From: Alphaproteobacteria bacterium | GTDB lineage: Bacteria; Pseudomonadota; Alphaproteobacteria; Micropepsales; Micropepsaceae | Assembly (NCBI GenBank): GCA_947474565.1 | Contig: CANJIS010000007.1 | Span: forward strand, 1-64,000 | Length of the DNA stretch: 64,000 nucleotides | Direction of reading: 5' to 3' | Shown here: piece by piece, positions 49,693 through 59,970 of the stretch | Layout of the letters: each line of letters starts with the position of its first letter | How positions within the stretch are numbered: position 1 is the first letter of the stretch | Notes under the pieces: generated by a model | Told to the model about the DNA's origin: nothing | The model's database searches: none | Seen by the model: only the letters and a program-made list of their open reading frames with translations | Program-made: the position numbers and the translations under genes

Positions 49693-50264
49693 GCCGCGGC
49701 CGGTTTGCTGGCCAAGCTTTTCATGCCCGCGGCTAGGCAGCGGGCGTCGTCCAGCGCATTGTGATCGCGGCCGATAAAATCCGCGCCGGCCTTGGCGGCG
49801 ATGTCGGAACTGTAGACCCCGCGCGGATCAAGGCCGCGCGCGGCGAACCAGAGGCGCAAATCCTGAAAGGGCGGCAGCGGCGGCAATCCGCTGAGGCCAT
49901 AAAGCCGGATATTCTCTTCAAGCACCCATTCGTCATGTCCGAAGGCGGCAATCGGGCACGCCCCTGCGAACGTGACAAAGCGGCGATAGGCCAGTTCGAA
50001 ATCCACGCCCTTCATGGTCACGAGGGCGTTGCCGATGCCGGTGAGATTTTCAAAATAGGGTGAGAGGGTGGAATTGACCCGCGGACGCACCAGGATTTCA
50101 AATTCGTCTAGGATGTTGAAAGCCGCGTCCAGCTTCACGGCGCCGATCTGCACCACTTCCTTGAATTCGCCCGGCTTCAGCCAATGGCCGGCCATGGAGC
50201 ATTCCCAAGCCGTGAATTCGAGATCGAACACGGTAAGCACGGCAGGGGCGCGCGCAACTGTCAT
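49689..50264 (-). CDS. DEDDh 3'-5' exonuclease
   Basis: About 191 residues from ATG 50264 (MTVARAPAVLTVFDLEFTAWE). Catalytic set: D and E in FDLEFT, D in 'FGHDEWVLEEN', and H plus D in 'RDHNALDDARC'. That is the RNase T/DnaQ-like exonuclease fold, close to the KapD/Eri-1 subgroup with 'IGAVKLDA'. Substrate could be RNA 3' ends or DNA. Coupled to the cupin gene. Confidence 0.88.
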   Translation of the reverse strand: MTVARAPAVLTVFDLEFTAWECSMAGHWLKPGEFKEVVQIGAVKLDAAFNILDEFEILVRPRVNSTLSPYFENLTGIGNALVTMKGVDFELAYRRFVTFAGACPIAAFGHDEWVLEENIRLYGLSGLPPLPPFQDLRLWFAARGLDPRGVYSSDIAAKAGADFIGRDHNALDDARCLAAGMKSLASKPAAA

Positions 50265-50350
50265 AATGGGCCGAATCACGATATGCAGCCCACATTAACC
50301 TATCGTTAACGACATTCCGCCGAGCGTTGCCTTGCTTACCGGAGTGCGTC

Positions 50351-51025
50351 ATGGCCCTGACCGATATTCAAGACTCGCCGTTGGCCCCTTTGCAGGTCTC
50401 GCGCCCGCTTGCGCTCCAGTCCGGACCGCTTTCGTCCCTGGCGCGGCTGCCCGAAATCCACGCCGAAGCTTCCGAAATTGCGCACTTAAGCCGCTTTCTG
50501 CGCGCCTCGGTGGGCGCCGCGGCCATGCTGATGCTGCTGGGTGCGGTGGCGATCGCCGTGGCGGGCGGCGCCGGCCTGAAACAGGAATTCGCCTGGGCTC
50601 TGCTGGTGCTGGCGGGCGTGGGCGCGATGCTGCGCTCTTATATAAGGAGTACCGCGCAGGCCTTTGACCGATTGCCGATGCGCGAAGCCGCCAAGGATCT
50701 GCGCGCGGTGCTGTTTTATACCGGCTTTGCCTGGGGCGCGGGTGCCTTCCTGCTGTTGGGCGACAACCCCCTGCCCCTGATGGGTCTGTGTTTCGCGGTG
50801 CTGCCTTCTGCCATCCTGCTGCCGTTGCTGCGCGACAAGACCGCCGGGCTGTTTTTCCTTAGCCCCGTCACGGTGCTGACGGCGGCGGCGATGTTGCTGC
50901 AGCACTGGGCGGCCATGCCGGTGGCGCTGACCATGCTGCTGGTGATGCAATCGTGTATCGGCGCCGGGCTGGCGCTGGCCGGACGCAGCCGGGAAACAAT
51001 TCCCGCCGGGCTCTCTCTACGTTGA
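50351..51025 (+). CDS. Membrane protein of unknown function
   Basis: About 224 residues from ATG 50351, with GGAG 5-10 bases upstream. A hydrophilic N-terminus (about 1-60) is followed by about six membrane helices in pairs; the last loop ends 'GRSRETIPAGLSLR'. No family is recognised. It resembles the membrane-anchoring halves of alphaproteobacterial signalling proteins whose catalytic domain is missing, but nothing shows such a domain here. It precedes the broken glutamate dehydrogenase. Confidence 0.65.
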   Translation: MALTDIQDSPLAPLQVSRPLALQSGPLSSLARLPEIHAEASEIAHLSRFLRASVGAAAMLMLLGAVAIAVAGGAGLKQEFAWALLVLAGVGAMLRSYIRSTAQAFDRLPMREAAKDLRAVLFYTGFAWGAGAFLLLGDNPLPLMGLCFAVLPSAILLPLLRDKTAGLFFLSPVTVLTAAAMLLQHWAAMPVALTMLLVMQSCIGAGLALAGRSRETIPAGLSLR

Positions 51026-51094
51026 CTGGCATTACGCTGACGCCGCCCTTGGGCTAACTTTTTCTCCCGCCACATCTGTTCCAGTTGAGGTTTC

Positions 51095-54000
51095 ATGACC
51101 GATCATCATCAACTGGCACAGGAACGCCTGACCCAGGCGCGCCGTGACATCGCTCGTACCGGCGATCTCCCCACCTTCTTCGATGCCCTGTTTGCGGGCG
51201 CCGATGCCGAAGACATTTTAATGTCGGAAGCGCTGGTGAAAATCGCCAGCACCGCCAAAAACGTGCTCGACCGTCATCAGCCCGGCGACATCACTGTCGA
51301 GTTGCTGCCCGGCCCCGACGCCAAGGAACCGCAGGACCTGCTGGTGGCGATCAATGACGACCGCCCCTTCCTGTACGACAGCGCCTTGCGCGCGGCGGCA
51401 GCGGGCGGCGGACACGTCCGCGCCGCTTTTCATCCCATCGTCAGCCACAACGGTAAATCCACCAGTGTGATTGTGCTGCTGCTGGATATGGTGGGCGCGC
51501 GCGATGAATTGACCGAGACCATGCGCAAGGCATTTGGCGCGGGCATGCTGGCGGTACGCGACTGGAAGAAGATGCTGGAACGGCTCAAAGCGGTGCGCGA
51601 CGAACTCGCCGCCCATCCGCCGCAAGGCCGCAATATCAGCGAAGATCTGGCCTTTCTGGACTGGCTGGCCGACAACAATTTCACCTTCCTGGGCGCGCGC
51701 GATTACAAGCTGAACCAGGATGGCGGCAGGGCGCAACTGGAGCCGGTGGATGTTTCCGGCCTGGGCGTTCTGGCCGATGCGCAGGAGCGCGTATTGCGCA
51801 AGGCATCCGAGCCGCGCGAGCTTTCCCGCGAAGTGCAGGAATTTTTGAATTAACCGGCCGCCCTGATCGTCACCAAATCCAGCAGCATCAGCCAGGTCCA
51901 TCGCCGCACCCATATGGATTATGTCGGCGTCAAAACTTTTGATGCCGCCGGCAAATTCACCGGCGAGCATCGCTTTGTCGGGCCGTTCACCTCCAGCGCC
52001 TACAGCCTCAACCCCCGCCAGATTCCCTTGCTGCGCCAGAAAATCGCGGCGGTGACAGCGCGCGCCGGTCTGGCGCCGTCCAGTCACGACGGCAAGGCGC
52101 TGGCGCATATTCTCGATACCTTCCCGCGCGACGAACTGTTTCAGGTCTCGGACGACGAGCTGTATGCCATCGCGCTGGGTATCCTGCGCCTGGGCGGGCG
52201 GCCGAAAGTCAGGCTGTTCCTGCGCTTCGACCGTTTCGACCGCTTCGTCTCGGCGCTGCTGTTCGCGCCGCGCGATCACATGAATCCCATGGCGCGGGCG
52301 CGTATTCATGCCTTGCTGGCAAAAACGCTGAACGGCCGCACCTCGGCCTCCGATGCTGCGATTGATGAAACCGCGCTGGTGCGAATCCATTTCATCATCG
52401 GCCGCAATGCCGGCCCACGGCCCAAGGCCGACATTGCCCAGCTGGAGGATGAGATCACCGAAATCCTCAAGACCTGGGATGACGGCCTGGTCGAAGCGAT
52501 GAGCGCCCGCCACGGCCGCAGCGAAGGCGCACGGATGGCGGCGGCGCGGGCGCCAAAATTCTCGCCGGGCTATCAGGGCCATTTCTCCGCCCATGAAGCG
52601 GTGTGCGATCTGGAGATACTGGAACTTCTGGCCTCCAGCCATGATCCGGTAAAGGTTGCGGCCAGCGTCTATCGCAAAGCCGGCGATGCCGCGCCGGTGA
52701 TCCGGCTGAAGCTGCATGTTCTGGGTGAAATTCTTCCTTTGTCGGCCACCTTGCCGGTGTTCGAGAATCTAGGTCTGAAAGTCATCGCGGAAGACAATTT
52801 CACCCTCAGCTTCAAGCGCGATGACGGCTGGAATGCGCAAGCGGTGATCCTGGATTTCCTGATGGAGCGGGCCGATGGCCAGCCGGTGCATGTCGACGAT
52901 ATCCGCGAGCCGCTAGAAGATGTTTTCCATGCCGTGATCCGGGGCAAGGCGGAAAGCGACAATTTCAATAGACTGGTCATGGGCGCAGGACTGCCCTGGC
53001 GCGACGTCACCATCCTGCGGGCTGTGGCGAAATTCCTGCGTCAGTCCGCCTTCTCCTTCAGCCAGGACTATATGGAGCAGACGCTGAACCGGAACCCGCA
53101 GATTGCCGGGTTGCTGGTGGAGCTGTTCTTCGCGCGCAATCATCCCACCGAGGCCAGTGAAGCGGCGGCCAAGAAAGCGGGCGAGCGGATCGAAGCGGCG
53201 CTGCGCGATGTGCCCAGCCTTGACGATGATCGCATCCTGCGGCGCTTCCGCAACGTGATCGAAAATATTCTGCGCACCAATTACTGGCAGGAGAACGGCC
53301 AGCGCCCGGCGCTGGCCTTCAAGCTGGATTCCCACAAGCTTGATGAATTGCCCGCGCCGCGTCCCTGGCGGGAAATTTTTGTCTATTCGCCAGCCATGGA
53401 GGGCGTGCATTTGCGCTTCGGCAAAGTGGCGCGCGGCGGCTTGCGCTGGAGCGACCGGCGCGAAGATTTCCGCACCGAAATTCTCGGTCTGGTGAAAGCG
53501 CAGCAGGTCAAGAATGCCGTAATTGTGCCGGTGGGCGCCAAGGGCGGTTTTTATCCCAAGCTGGCGGTGGCGACCGGCGACCGCGAAGCGATGATGGCGA
53601 ACGGCATCGCCGCCTACAAGATTTTCATCAACGCCCTGTTGGACATCACCGACAATCTCAAGCCCGATGGCGCGGTGGTGCCGCCCAAGGATGTGGCGCG
53701 CCATGATGGCGATGATCCCTATCTGGTGGTGGCTGCCGACAAGGGCACCGCGACATTCTCGGACATCGCCAACGGCATTGCCGAAGGACGCGCTTCTGGC
53801 TGGGCGATGCCTTCGCCTCCGGCGGCAGCCATGGCTATGACCACAAGAAAATGGGCATCACCGCGCGGGGCGCCTGGGAAGCCGTGAAACGCCACTTCCG
53901 CGAAATGGGCCGTGACATTCAGAAGGAAGATTTCAGCGTCATCGGCGTGGGCGACATGTCGGGCGACGTCTTCGGCAACGGCATGCTGTTGTCGGAGCAT

Positions 54001-54264
54001 ATCAGGCTGGTGGCGGCGTTCGATCATCGCCACATTTTCCTGGACCCGAATGCCGACGCGGCAACCAGCTTTGCCGAACGCCAGCGCATGTTCGCCCTGC
54101 CCCGTTCCAGCTGGGACGATTACAACAAAAGCCTGATCGGCAAGGGCGGCGGCGTGTTTGCCCGCACCCTGAAGGAAATTCCGCTGAGCGATGAGGTCCG
54201 GGCGCTGATCGGCAGCGATGCCGCCGGGGGCCGATCACCGTATTTTCGGCCTTTCCGGGCTTAA
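51095..54264 (+). pseudogene. gdhB: NAD-specific glutamate dehydrogenase remnant, three lesions
   Basis: Fragments of the large (about 1600-residue) NAD-GDH, which deaminates glutamate to 2-oxoglutarate. The N-terminal domain (51095-51850) ends at TAA 51851-51853 after 'REVQEFLN'; the same frame resumes with 'PAALIVTKS' through 'MDYVGVK' and 'RGGLRWSDRREDFRTEILGLV', as in intact enzymes. Near 53784-53796 a base is missing; the next frame continues [19 protein letters not shown]. After '[15 protein letters not shown]' the homology stops at about 54225 and a stop occurs at 54262-54264, so roughly 550 C-terminal residues are gone. Three independent lesions indicate a true pseudogene. Confidence 0.93.
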
Positions 54265-54346
54265 CGGGGCCTTCCCTTCACGGTATATGGAACCTTAGCG
54301 GCGGCTAGCGGGCTGGGGCCCAGGCACCGCACCTGGAGTAGATCGC

Positions 54347-55309
54347 ATGTTTATGACCGTCCGCCGCCCGCTGGCCTTCAGCGCGGCCGCTATTGCCATC
54401 CTTGCCGTCGCCGGCTGCGCCAGCGACGACGCCACCTCCGCCGCTACGCCTTTCACCCAGGCGCTGGCCACCAATTATACCGACCTGGCCAACCAGGCAG
54501 CGTCTGTGCCCACGCCGGACAGCGACCTGAACTTCCTGGAAGAGACGGCGGTGTTTGTCTCCAATCCGTTCGGACTGTTCGGTGATGACGGCACCAGCAG
54601 CAGCTCCAATGACCTGCTGGTTCAGGCTTTCACCTCCAAGGCCGAACTGGCCGCGCAGGGCGAAGAGCCCGCCCCCGAACCGGCCCCCGCCGACCCGGGC
54701 GCCCAGAGCATCCATGACCGGCTGGTTCGCGCCGTGGCCGCGGGCAAAGATCGTTTCGCCGATCAAGCCGCCCGCGCCCAGGCCGATTATGATTGCTGGA
54801 TCCTGGATTCCAGCGTCGCCAGCATGGCGGCTGCTGCCGCAGCCTGCAAAGGCTCGCTGGATCGTTCGCTGATCGCCCTGGAAAATTCGGCCCGTCCCGC
54901 GCCGCCGCCCACAAGCTTCCCGGTCGCGCCGATTGCGCCGCCGCCGCCCGTGGCTGCCGCCCCCATGGCGCCGCCGCCTGCCGAAAACACGGTCTATTTC
55001 GATTTCAATTCCTGGACCCTGACCGCCGAAAACCTGACGGTGATCACCAATGTGATTAACACCGCCCGGACCGGCGGCCAGTCGCGTATCACCGTTGTGG
55101 GTCATACCGATACGTCCGGCGCGCCGGACTATAACCAGAGGCTGTCGGTTCGTAGAGCCAATGTGGTGGTCGAAGCGCTGATCGATATGGGCGCTCGTCG
55201 AGCCGCCATTGAGGCGTCGGGCGTGGGCGAAAACGACCTGGCGGTTCAGACGCCGGACGGCACCAAGGAAGCCAAGAACCGCCGTGCGGTGATCGGCCTG
55301 CAGCCGTAA
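54347..55309 (+). CDS. OmpA-type peptidoglycan-binding lipoprotein
   Basis: 320 residues. Lipoprotein signal with lipobox LAVAGC (Cys about residue 25), an acidic and Pro/Ala-rich middle (about 100-215), and a C-terminal OmpA domain starting 'NTVYFDFNSWTLTAEN', with 'VVGHTDTSGAPDYNQRLSVRRANVVVEALIDMG' holding the D and R that bind the peptide stem. It should tether the outer membrane to peptidoglycan, like Pal or OmpA. A second ATG two codons in would also serve. Followed by a strong terminator. Confidence 0.93.
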   Translation: MFMTVRRPLAFSAAAIAILAVAGCASDDATSAATPFTQALATNYTDLANQAASVPTPDSDLNFLEETAVFVSNPFGLFGDDGTSSSSNDLLVQAFTSKAELAAQGEEPAPEPAPADPGAQSIHDRLVRAVAAGKDRFADQAARAQADYDCWILDSSVASMAAAAAACKGSLDRSLIALENSARPAPPPTSFPVAPIAPPPPVAAAPMAPPPAENTVYFDFNSWTLTAENLTVITNVINTARTGGQSRITVVGHTDTSGAPDYNQRLSVRRANVVVEALIDMGARRAAIEASGVGENDLAVQTPDGTKEAKNRRAVIGLQP

Positions 55310-55334
55310 TTTCCCATTGTTACAATTCCGGAAA

Positions 55335-55364
55335 GGGCCCGCTCACACTGGCGGGCCCTTTTTT
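55335..55364 (+). terminator. Rho-independent terminator of the OmpA-like lipoprotein gene
   Basis: GGGCCCGC (55335-55342) pairs with GCGGGCCC (55351-55358) and is followed by six T. It begins 26 bases after the stop codon. Confidence 0.95.
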
Positions 55365-55443
55365 GTTGGGTTTCAGCCCTTTGCGCGGAAAGGACGCGTT
55401 CCCGGGCTATCGCCTTGGCAACGAACCTTTTAAGGTCCGCGTT

Positions 55444-55821
55444 ATGACTGAGATGCGGCTCTTGCGGACAATTTGGCTTTTTGCCGGCCTGGCGGCGCTT
55501 TCGCCCCTGGCCCTGTCACAGCCCGTGTCGGCGCAAGGCTCCAATTACAGCGTGCAGACGATGAACTTCGATCTGTGGTGCCAGGAGCAGATGCATCTGG
55601 CGCCCGAGCGCTGCGACAAGCGATTGCCGCAAGATGATGCGGCCTTCACGGCGTTTCGCGCCAAGATCGAGGCCTATGAAATTCCCTACCTTCAGGACAA
55701 GAAGAACCAGATCAACCTGAACAACAACATCCTGCACAATGATCCGACGGTCACGCCGGATTCGGGCCAGACGCTGCAGCAACAGCGCAATCCGACTATC
55801 GACACGCGTACAACCCGCTAG
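55444..55821 (+). CDS. Small exported protein with conserved FDLWCQE motif
   Basis: 125 residues from ATG 55444. Signal peptide (MTEMRLLRTIWLFAGLAALSPLALS), then 'TMNFDLWCQEQMHLAPERCDKRLPQDDAAFTAFRAKIEAYEIPYLQDKKNQINLNNNILHND', a pattern I recall from alphaproteobacterial secreted proteins of unknown function. The two Cys may form a disulfide. The C-terminus is Asn/Thr/Gln-rich. Function unknown. Confidence 0.78.
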   Translation: MTEMRLLRTIWLFAGLAALSPLALSQPVSAQGSNYSVQTMNFDLWCQEQMHLAPERCDKRLPQDDAAFTAFRAKIEAYEIPYLQDKKNQINLNNNILHNDPTVTPDSGQTLQQQRNPTIDTRTTR

Positions 55822-55837
55822 GCGGGACACCCTCTCC

Positions 55838-56545
55838 TCAAGAAGATCGACTGAGTTCGTCGCTGTTGGCGGCGCCTTTCAGGCGCGTGAACGCATCGAA
55901 CATCTTCTGCAACAAATCTCCGCTGCCGAAATTGGAAAGATTGGGGTGATCCTGGTTCACCACCAGGCGCAGATACGGCGCTTTGGGATGGGACTTCATC
56001 ATGGAAGGCGGGGGCGGGGGCGGAAGATTCTGGTCATAATGCGGAAGCGGTTCGTCTTCATTGATCAGCTGCGATGCGATCAATCTTTCATACGCAATCG
56101 CGCGGCCGAGCAGCGGTGTGGGATCCGATAACATCTGCACCAGGCCGAAGAAGCGCTTGGGCTGACTGCCATTGAAGCTAACCGGGGCAAGGATAGTTTC
56201 AAGTTCGACCATGCCGTTGTCGGCAGTGGCTGCGATGGAAGACAGGCAAACCGGCTGATTTGTCTGCAGCGCCTGGCGCAGCAGCGAAGCCAGCGCGAGA
56301 CCTGATTGAGATTCCCAATGGGCAAGGAAACCGGTGCCCTTCAGTTCGAAACCGAACCGTTCGCACAGCGCGGTGCCGGCCAAACGGTAAACAGGTCGTG
56401 AAGGGTTCTCGCAGTCGAGAATAAATGTGTAAGACAAAAGCCGCTTGATCTGGCGCGGATCGATATCCGTCTGGTCGGGAACATCCCGTCCATTGCGCAG
56501 TCGGCTCCAATACCCCACCAGCAGGTGCGAATTCTTGTGTTTCAT
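55838..56545 (-). CDS. PAS domain protein (PAS_5-like)
   Basis: 235 residues. The first 150 resemble the alphaproteobacterial PAS_5 domain ('YWSRLRNGRDVPDQTDIDPRQIKRLLSYTFILD', 'YRLAGTALCERFGFELKGTGFL'), followed by a proline run (about 180) and a hydrophilic tail. No output domain. Family members act as small sensory or adaptor proteins of unclear function. It is divergent from the Asn-rich locus, so the 371-base interval serves both. Confidence 0.8.
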   Translation of the reverse strand: MKHKNSHLLVGYWSRLRNGRDVPDQTDIDPRQIKRLLSYTFILDCENPSRPVYRLAGTALCERFGFELKGTGFLAHWESQSGLALASLLRQALQTNQPVCLSSIAATADNGMVELETILAPVSFNGSQPKRFFGLVQMLSDPTPLLGRAIAYERLIASQLINEDEPLPHYDQNLPPPPPPSMMKSHPKAPYLRLVVNQDHPNLSNFGSGDLLQKMFDAFTRLKGAANSDELSRSS

Positions 56546-56916
56546 AGCCCCGTTAATCCCTTAGCAGCGACCTGTGTGTTTCACTTCGAAACGCATACTG
56601 GTCGTACGCCTGGGTACAGAGCGAAAGGCGTGCCAGAGCCAGCTGCGGTCTTGTGTTTCAGGGAGCCGGTGCGCGCGCCTATATAAAGCGTGATCTCCGG
56701 CCAGAGTGGGTCGTGGGGGTTTTTGCGAATTCATCGTCTGTGCCGTTCTCGCGCGTTCACCAAACGCGCTGCGAGACCGCGCGCCTTCTGCAGCAAATGA
56801 GCCCCTCAGTCTCATTCCGGGACAACTTTGTCCCAACATCTGCCAGCGCCCCTGGCACAAAACTTGAAGCGATGGGAGCGGTCATTCACGCGCCCTTCGG
56901 GGCAGGGAGCATCTAA
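56546..56916. other. Gene-free region between the PAS gene and the Asn-rich gene
   Basis: No convincing coding sequence. Besides the palindrome and sigma-54-like site listed separately, it has an AT-rich TATATAA stretch near 56680 and a TGCCAG/CTGGCA hairpin at 56841-56857. Short open frames here have no ribosome-binding site or recognisable product. Confidence 0.6.
56819..56867 (+). promoter_or_regulatory. Palindromic operator and sigma-54-like promoter before the Asn-rich gene
   Basis: GGGACAA-CT-TTGTCCC (56819-56834) is a perfect palindrome. Downstream, TGGCAC (56853-56858) and TTGA (56864-56867) match the -24/-12 sigma-54 pattern with the correct 5-base spacing and one mismatch in the -12 element. 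Transcription would start about 37 bases before the ATG at 56917. Inference from sequence pattern only. Confidence 0.35.
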
Positions 56917-59770
56917 ATGTCGCTCAAACCAGCATTATTTTTGACATCCGCGCTGGTAGGTACCGGCCTGGTTGCCGCTCCCTTCTCGGCACAAGCCGGC
57001 GGCATGACCCATGTTGGGAATTGGGGCGGCGAAGCCGGTACCAGCCCGGTGATCAGCAATCTTGCCTGCGACACGCCTGCTTTCATGCAGCAGCCGATCA
57101 TTCCCCAGGTGCGCATGCCCAATTCCGGCATGAACACGTATGGATTCGGCCGCAACCGCGACCGTGACAATGACAATGCGGCCAACAGCTTTGGCCGCAA
57201 CCAGGACAATGCCGGTCAGGTCAATGTCCCACATCCGGGCAATTTCGGCGGCAACCGTCCGCTCAACGTGCAAGGCAATTTCGGTCCCAGCGAACCGGTC
57301 AACGTCCAGGCTGATGCGCCGCAGGTGCGCGCGCGCGGCGGTGACTTCTGCGGCAATCGCCAGAACTTCGGCGGCAATCAGAATTTCGGCGGCGGCAACC
57401 ACAACTTCGGTGGCGGCGAACAGAATTTAGAAGGTAACCGCCAGAACTTCAGCGGCGGCAACCGCAATTTCGCCCCGCAGGCCAATACCGATTCCAGCAA
57501 TCGCCGCGGCAATTTCGGCGGCAACAACATGAATGTGTAGCGGCCGTCCGAAGCGGGCAGCCCCCATATCGAGAATTTCAAGGCAATGGAGGTCAATCGT
57601 CCCGCCTCCAACAATGTCGAAAACCACACCCAGGTGGAAGGCAATCGCCCGTCCTTCAATCGCAGCATGGAAGGCAACCGCCAGAATTTCGGCGGCGGCA
57701 ATATCGAAACCAGCAAGCCCGCCTTCAACCATGACGATGGCGGCTCAAAGAATTACGGCTATGGCGACAAGAATGCCGGCGGCAACAAGAAGTTCGAGAA
57801 CTTCCGTCCGAGCACGGTAAACAACGACGTCCGGGTCAATAACAACAACAAGACCATCAACAATATCGATAATTCCAAGAAGATCGATATCTACAAGCCG
57901 GTGACGATCGAAAAGAACATCGATAATTCGAAGAACATCAACATCAACAAGTCGATCGAGATCAACAAGAACGCCTCGATCAACAGCAACAACACCAGCT
58001 ACACCGTCAACAAGGGCGGCAATGGCGGTGGTGGCGGCGGCAGCAACAGCAATTCCAACAGCAGCGCGGATGCCGCAGCGGCGGCGCTGGCGGCCGCGAT
58101 CTCGCAGCTGTCCAACACCACCGCCAACCAGAATCACAACAACAACAGCTCCAGCGCCACGGGCGGCAGCTCGACCGGCGGCACGACTGTCATCAACATC
58201 ACCGGCCCGACCGTCACCGCCAATGGCGGCGAAGGCGGCGCGGGCGGCGAAAGCGGCTCGAGCTCGCTGAGCGATATCACTGTCACGGGCGGCAACGCCA
58301 CCGGCGGCAATGCCAATGCCACCAGCGCCAATACCAACACCAACAACAACGCCAGCACGGCGACCAACAACAACACGAGCACGAACAACAACACCAGCAA
58401 CGCGACCGCGACCAACAACAACACGAACAACAACAATGCGTCGTCCTTCGCGGCGGCGACGGCGTCGGGTTCGGGTTCGGGTTCGGGTGGCGGCGGCAGC
58501 CCTGTGACGGTCAACGTCTCGCAGCAGCAACAGCAGGCGCAGCAGCAGGCTCAACAGCAGCAGCTGATCAACAACAACAACAACTTCAACAACAATAACA
58601 ACAACAACAACTACAACTACAACTACAACACGAACAACAACAACAACGCGAACAACAACAACTCAAACTTCAACAACAACAATAACAACAACAATTCCAA
58701 CTTCAACTACAACAACAACACCAACTACAACCGCGGCGGCGGCTGCGGCGTCAGCTGGTGCGGCAGCGGCGGCCGGCAGCCTGGTAGCGGCAGGTGCCGT
58801 AGCGGGAGCGGCCGGTTACGGCCAAGGCTATGGCTATGGCCAATGTTACGGTCAGGGCTATGGCTATGCCCAAGGCGGCGGTCAGGGTTACGGCTATGCC
58901 GCGCCCTATGGCGGCCCCAACTACTACAGCATTTATCAGCAGGGCGGCTTTGCTGCCGGCGGCGGCGCTTACGGTTACGGCCGTCCTTATGAAGGCCAGG
59001 TCGTGGGCCAGGCTCCGGCGGGCCAATACTATGTCGGCCATGGCGCCGGCGTGGCGATCACCGATGCCGCGGGCAACTACGCCCATGGTTACGGCTATGG
59101 CTATGCCCAGCCGGTGCAGCAGAGCGTGGCGCAGCCGGGTCCGGCGCCTGTCCAGGGCTACAGCGCCCAGGTGCAGCAGCAGAGCGTCGCCAGCAATGAC
59201 AACAGCATGGTCGGCGGCCAGTGCCACTTCGTGCAGGCCACCGTCATCAAGTCCATCCACGCGGTCTGCGTCAGCAGCGACGGGCATCAGTTCCCCGCCT
59301 CGCACATGACGCCCGACACCTGGATCAACAACAGCTACGAAGGCGAAGTCGCGCGCTGCTTGCCCGGCTCGACCCTGCGTGTGCTGCTCGGCTCGGTGAT
59401 GCAGTCCAACCAGGGCATGGCGACGACGTATGAAGACGCCGAAGCCCTGATGTGCGGCGCCGGCGAAGCCGCCCGCCACTACAAGGACGGCATGCTGAAA
59501 TGCGCACCGGCCGAAAAGGTGGTGGACTGCACCGAGCGCACCAATCTGCGCAAATGGGGCACCGGCGACATGTTCTTCACCTATGTCACCCAGGTCTGCC
59601 TGGAACAGCATCAGCAGCTGGTCGGCGGCCAGACCAAGGAATCGGCGGAAGCTGCCGCAGTCCGCGCCCAGAGCTATGCCAAGACACAGGCCACCAGCGG
59701 CAATGCCTCGGCGCTGCATCTGTCGGGCATGTCGCTCGGCGGCGGCGTCGGTGGCTTGGGCTTCTACTAA
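56917..59770 (+). pseudogene. Large exported asparagine-rich protein, stop codon and frameshift
   Basis: One interrupted gene of about 951 codons. From ATG 56917 (GGGAG about 8 bases upstream): signal peptide ending SAQAGG, then Gly/Asn repeats of FGGN type. TAG at 57538-57540 breaks the frame, but the same frame resumes with 'FKAMEVNRPASNN'. Next come Asn/Ile/Lys repeats (57830-58010), Gly-, Ala- and Ser-rich parts, Gln runs and long Asn runs (58580-58730). About 58730-58760 the frame shifts by one base; the continuing frame gives an Ala-rich segment, YG repeats and a C-terminal domain with seven Cys (HFVQATVIKSIHAVC..., 'CTERTNLRKWGTGD'). No known family recognised. Both lesions could be errors in low-complexity sequence or real decay. 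Confidence 0.72.
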
Positions 59771-59832
59771 TAAAGAGATCGAATTGCCTGCCCTGTGAAT
59801 GACCAATTTACGGCGGGCAATCCTGGCGTCCC

Positions 59833-59868
59833 GGGGAGGGAAAACCTCCCCGTGGCGCCTCCTTTTTT
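59833..59868 (+). terminator. Terminator after the Asn-rich gene
   Basis: GGGGAGG (59833-59839) pairs with CCTCCCC (59845-59851) over a GAAAA loop, and TTTTTT follows at 59863-59868 after an 11-base gap. It lies about 60 bases past the stop and isolates the Asn-rich locus from sucC. Confidence 0.65.
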
Positions 59869-59970
59869 GGCGCTCCGGGAGCGCGTTTTAACCGCCTTGC
59901 ATGCCGGATTTTGGCTGCTATGGTCCCGCCGCACACTCACCGGCGCGCCGGTTTCTCTCGGGGTAACTCC

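Noticed and set aside
56653-56916. Open frame of 87 codons before the Asn-rich gene
   Set aside because: No ribosome site, no domain, and it overlaps the apparent promoter and palindrome.
51851-57540. In-frame TAA and TAG codons considered as recoded (readthrough or non-canonical amino acid) sites
   Set aside because: The codons differ, no recoding element is visible, and both genes carry additional frameshifts, so mutation or error is simpler.
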